Part shown: in pieces, positions 37,068 through 38,048 of the stretch
Layout of the letters: the number at the start of each line of letters is the position of its first letter
Numbering within the stretch: position 1 is the first letter of the stretch
Source: an uncultured Methylococcaceae bacterium
Lineage (GTDB): Bacteria > Pseudomonadota > Gammaproteobacteria > Methylococcales > Methylomonadaceae
Direction of reading: 5' to 3'
NCBI GenBank assembly: GCA_903934035.1
Contig: CAIZMK010000252.1
Location: 1 to 38,048, forward strand
DNA: 38,048 bases
Program-made: the position numbers and the translations under genes
The notes under the pieces: model-generated
Database searches by the model: none
The model's input: only the letters and a program-made list of their open reading frames with translations
Told to the model about the DNA's origin: nothing

Positions 37068-37784
37068 ATGGATAACAGCAAAATAAGTCATCATATCTCT
37101 GGACAATTCAATAAAGAATTGGAAGATGTACGTAATAAAGTTTTAGCCATGGGGGGGTTGGTTGAGCAGCAATTAGAGTTAGCCATCAATGCTCTCACTA
37201 CCAATGATCTTGAGCTTGCAGAGCAAGTGATCGCTCATGATGGTCAAATTGATGAGATTGAAAAAGAGATAAATCTGGAATGTACCCAGATATTAGCTCT
37301 AAGACAACCAACAGCGTTTGACTTAAGATTATTGTTAGCCATCATTAAAATCATCCATGAATTAGAAAGAGTGGGTGATAAAGCGGTTCGTATTGCTGAA
37401 TCAGCTATCAAGATTTCAGGTGATGTGAATAGCTTGCCTAGGCATGAAGTTGATCACATGATTGATCTTGTTAAAAGTATGTTAGATCATGCTTTAGATG
37501 CATTTGCTAGAATGTCAGTTGAAGAAGTTCCAAGCATTACTGGCCGTGATGAAAAAGTAGACCGTGAATATGACAATATCGTTAGATTATTGATTACTCA
37601 CATGATGGAAGATCCAAGAAATATTACTCGTTCATTAGATGTACTAACAACTGTACGTGCTTTGGAAAGAGTAGGTGATCATGCCCGATATATCTGTGAA
37701 CATTTAGTTTATATGATCAAAGGCGAAGATGTACGTCATTTAAGTCAAGAGCAATTAATTGATAAGATTAACGCACCTAGATAA
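37068..37784 (+). CDS. phoU: Phosphate signalling regulator PhoU
   Basis: A 238-residue helical protein made of two PhoU repeats. Each repeat carries the conserved metal-binding/core motif: LERVGDKAVRIAE in the first and LERVGDHARYICE in the second. PhoU mediates between the Pst transporter and the PhoR-PhoB sensor system and limits phosphate uptake. A TTAGGAG ribosome-binding site lies upstream of the ATG, 13 bases after pstB. It is the last gene of the operon, followed by a strong terminator. phoB and phoR are not in the window. Confidence 0.97.
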   Translation: MDNSKISHHISGQFNKELEDVRNKVLAMGGLVEQQLELAINALTTNDLELAEQVIAHDGQIDEIEKEINLECTQILALRQPTAFDLRLLLAIIKIIHELERVGDKAVRIAESAIKISGDVNSLPRHEVDHMIDLVKSMLDHALDAFARMSVEEVPSITGRDEKVDREYDNIVRLLITHMMEDPRNITRSLDVLTTVRALERVGDHARYICEHLVYMIKGEDVRHLSQEQLIDKINAPR

Positions 37785-37808
37785 TTTGCTATAACTCGCG
37801 TTGTAAAT

Positions 37809-37851
37809 AACCCAAGTCGGCAGTTTAGAAGCTGAAGACTTGGGTTTTTTT
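37809..37851 (+). terminator. Rho-independent terminator of the pst operon
   Basis: AACCCAAGTC (37809-37818) and GACTTGGGTT (37837-37846) form a perfect 10-bp stem, with a small inner CAG/CTG pairing. The downstream arm runs into seven T residues. It lies 25 bases after the phoU stop. Confidence 0.9.
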
Positions 37852-37876
37852 GTAGCTTGGGTTCGCGTTAGAGTTA

Positions 37877-38047
37877 GAGACTGTGAAAGTATTCTTTTTA
37901 TTCCCCTCTTTAGCAAAGAGGGGTTAGGGGAGATTTGATCTATTAAAAAATTATTATTAAATATCAATAACCTATGACTTAATAAAATCCCCCTCGATCC
38001 CCCTTTTACCAAGGGGGAAGCTAAAATCATAATACTTTCACAGTCTC
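37877..38047 (-). mobile_element. MITE-like element, copy 3 (inverted)
   Basis: A 171-bp copy of the same element in the opposite orientation, ending one base before the window edge. GAGACTGTGAAAGTATT opens it and AATACTTTCACAGTCTC closes it. The left flank is GTTA and the one base available on the right is G, consistent with a 4-bp duplication that cannot be verified. It is preceded by GTAGCTTGGGTTCGCG, which looks like the left arm of a REP-like palindrome. Confidence 0.88.
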
Positions 38048-38048
38048 G

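Overview
The window is a 38 kb, AT-rich chromosomal segment from a Gram-negative bacterium. The atp operon order, the DapD/DapC succinylase branch, an OprB-type porin with signal peptide and the Pseudomonas-like extended PstC/PstA all point to Gammaproteobacteria. The mixture of housekeeping genes and abundant short palindromic repeats is reminiscent of Methylococcales methanotrophs, but that lower-rank placement is inference only.

Layout. 1-522: decayed ISL3-family insertion sequence (minus strand) running off the left edge. 745-7712: complete F1Fo ATP synthase operon atpIBEFHAGDC, with a 10-bp hairpin between atpD and atpC. 7760-7795: terminator. 7814-11015: glmU-glmS (UDP-GlcNAc synthesis), closed by a hairpin. 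11444-15108: a large UPF0182 membrane protein and a GT2 glycosyltransferase. 15403-18122: minus-strand DUF1456 (YehS-like) gene and the dapC-dapD pair. 18765-19871: a LeuB-like NAD-dependent beta-decarboxylating dehydrogenase. 20309-21796: minus-strand OprB-family porin with a Pho-box-like promoter. 22005-22400: an unexplained non-coding region built from degenerate repeats. 22623-26504: PAP2 phosphatase plus overlapping MJ1255-type glycosyltransferase, PhoH ATPase, and an AI-2E-type permease. 26910-30285: minus-strand alpha/beta hydrolase, M14 carboxypeptidase and CYTH/CHAD protein. 30442-30966: SixA. 31093-37784: the complete phosphate cluster pstSCAB-phoU with a four-half-site Pho box upstream and a terminator downstream.

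Much of the right two thirds concerns phosphate: pst-phoU, SixA (phosphohistidine phosphatase), CHAD (a polyphosphate-binding fold), PhoH, and possibly the porin, whose upstream region shares a 10-base identical block and the same 11-bp periodicity with the pstS Pho box.

The most unusual material is repetitive. A ~170-bp MITE-like element with 17-bp perfect terminal inverted repeats occurs three times (18450, 25135, 37877). Two copies lie in the loops of resident palindromes and the third appears to; one copy has a related empty site in the same window. A 42-bp segment resembling the inner hairpin of this MITE sits in frame inside dapC. A second family of ~280-320 bp elements with inverted ends follows two different genes. 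A 119-bp near-identical direct repeat, a REP-like GTCGGGTTA/TAACCCGAC hairpin family and a 7-bp tandem repeat complete the set. I saw no CRISPR array, tRNA, rRNA or prophage.
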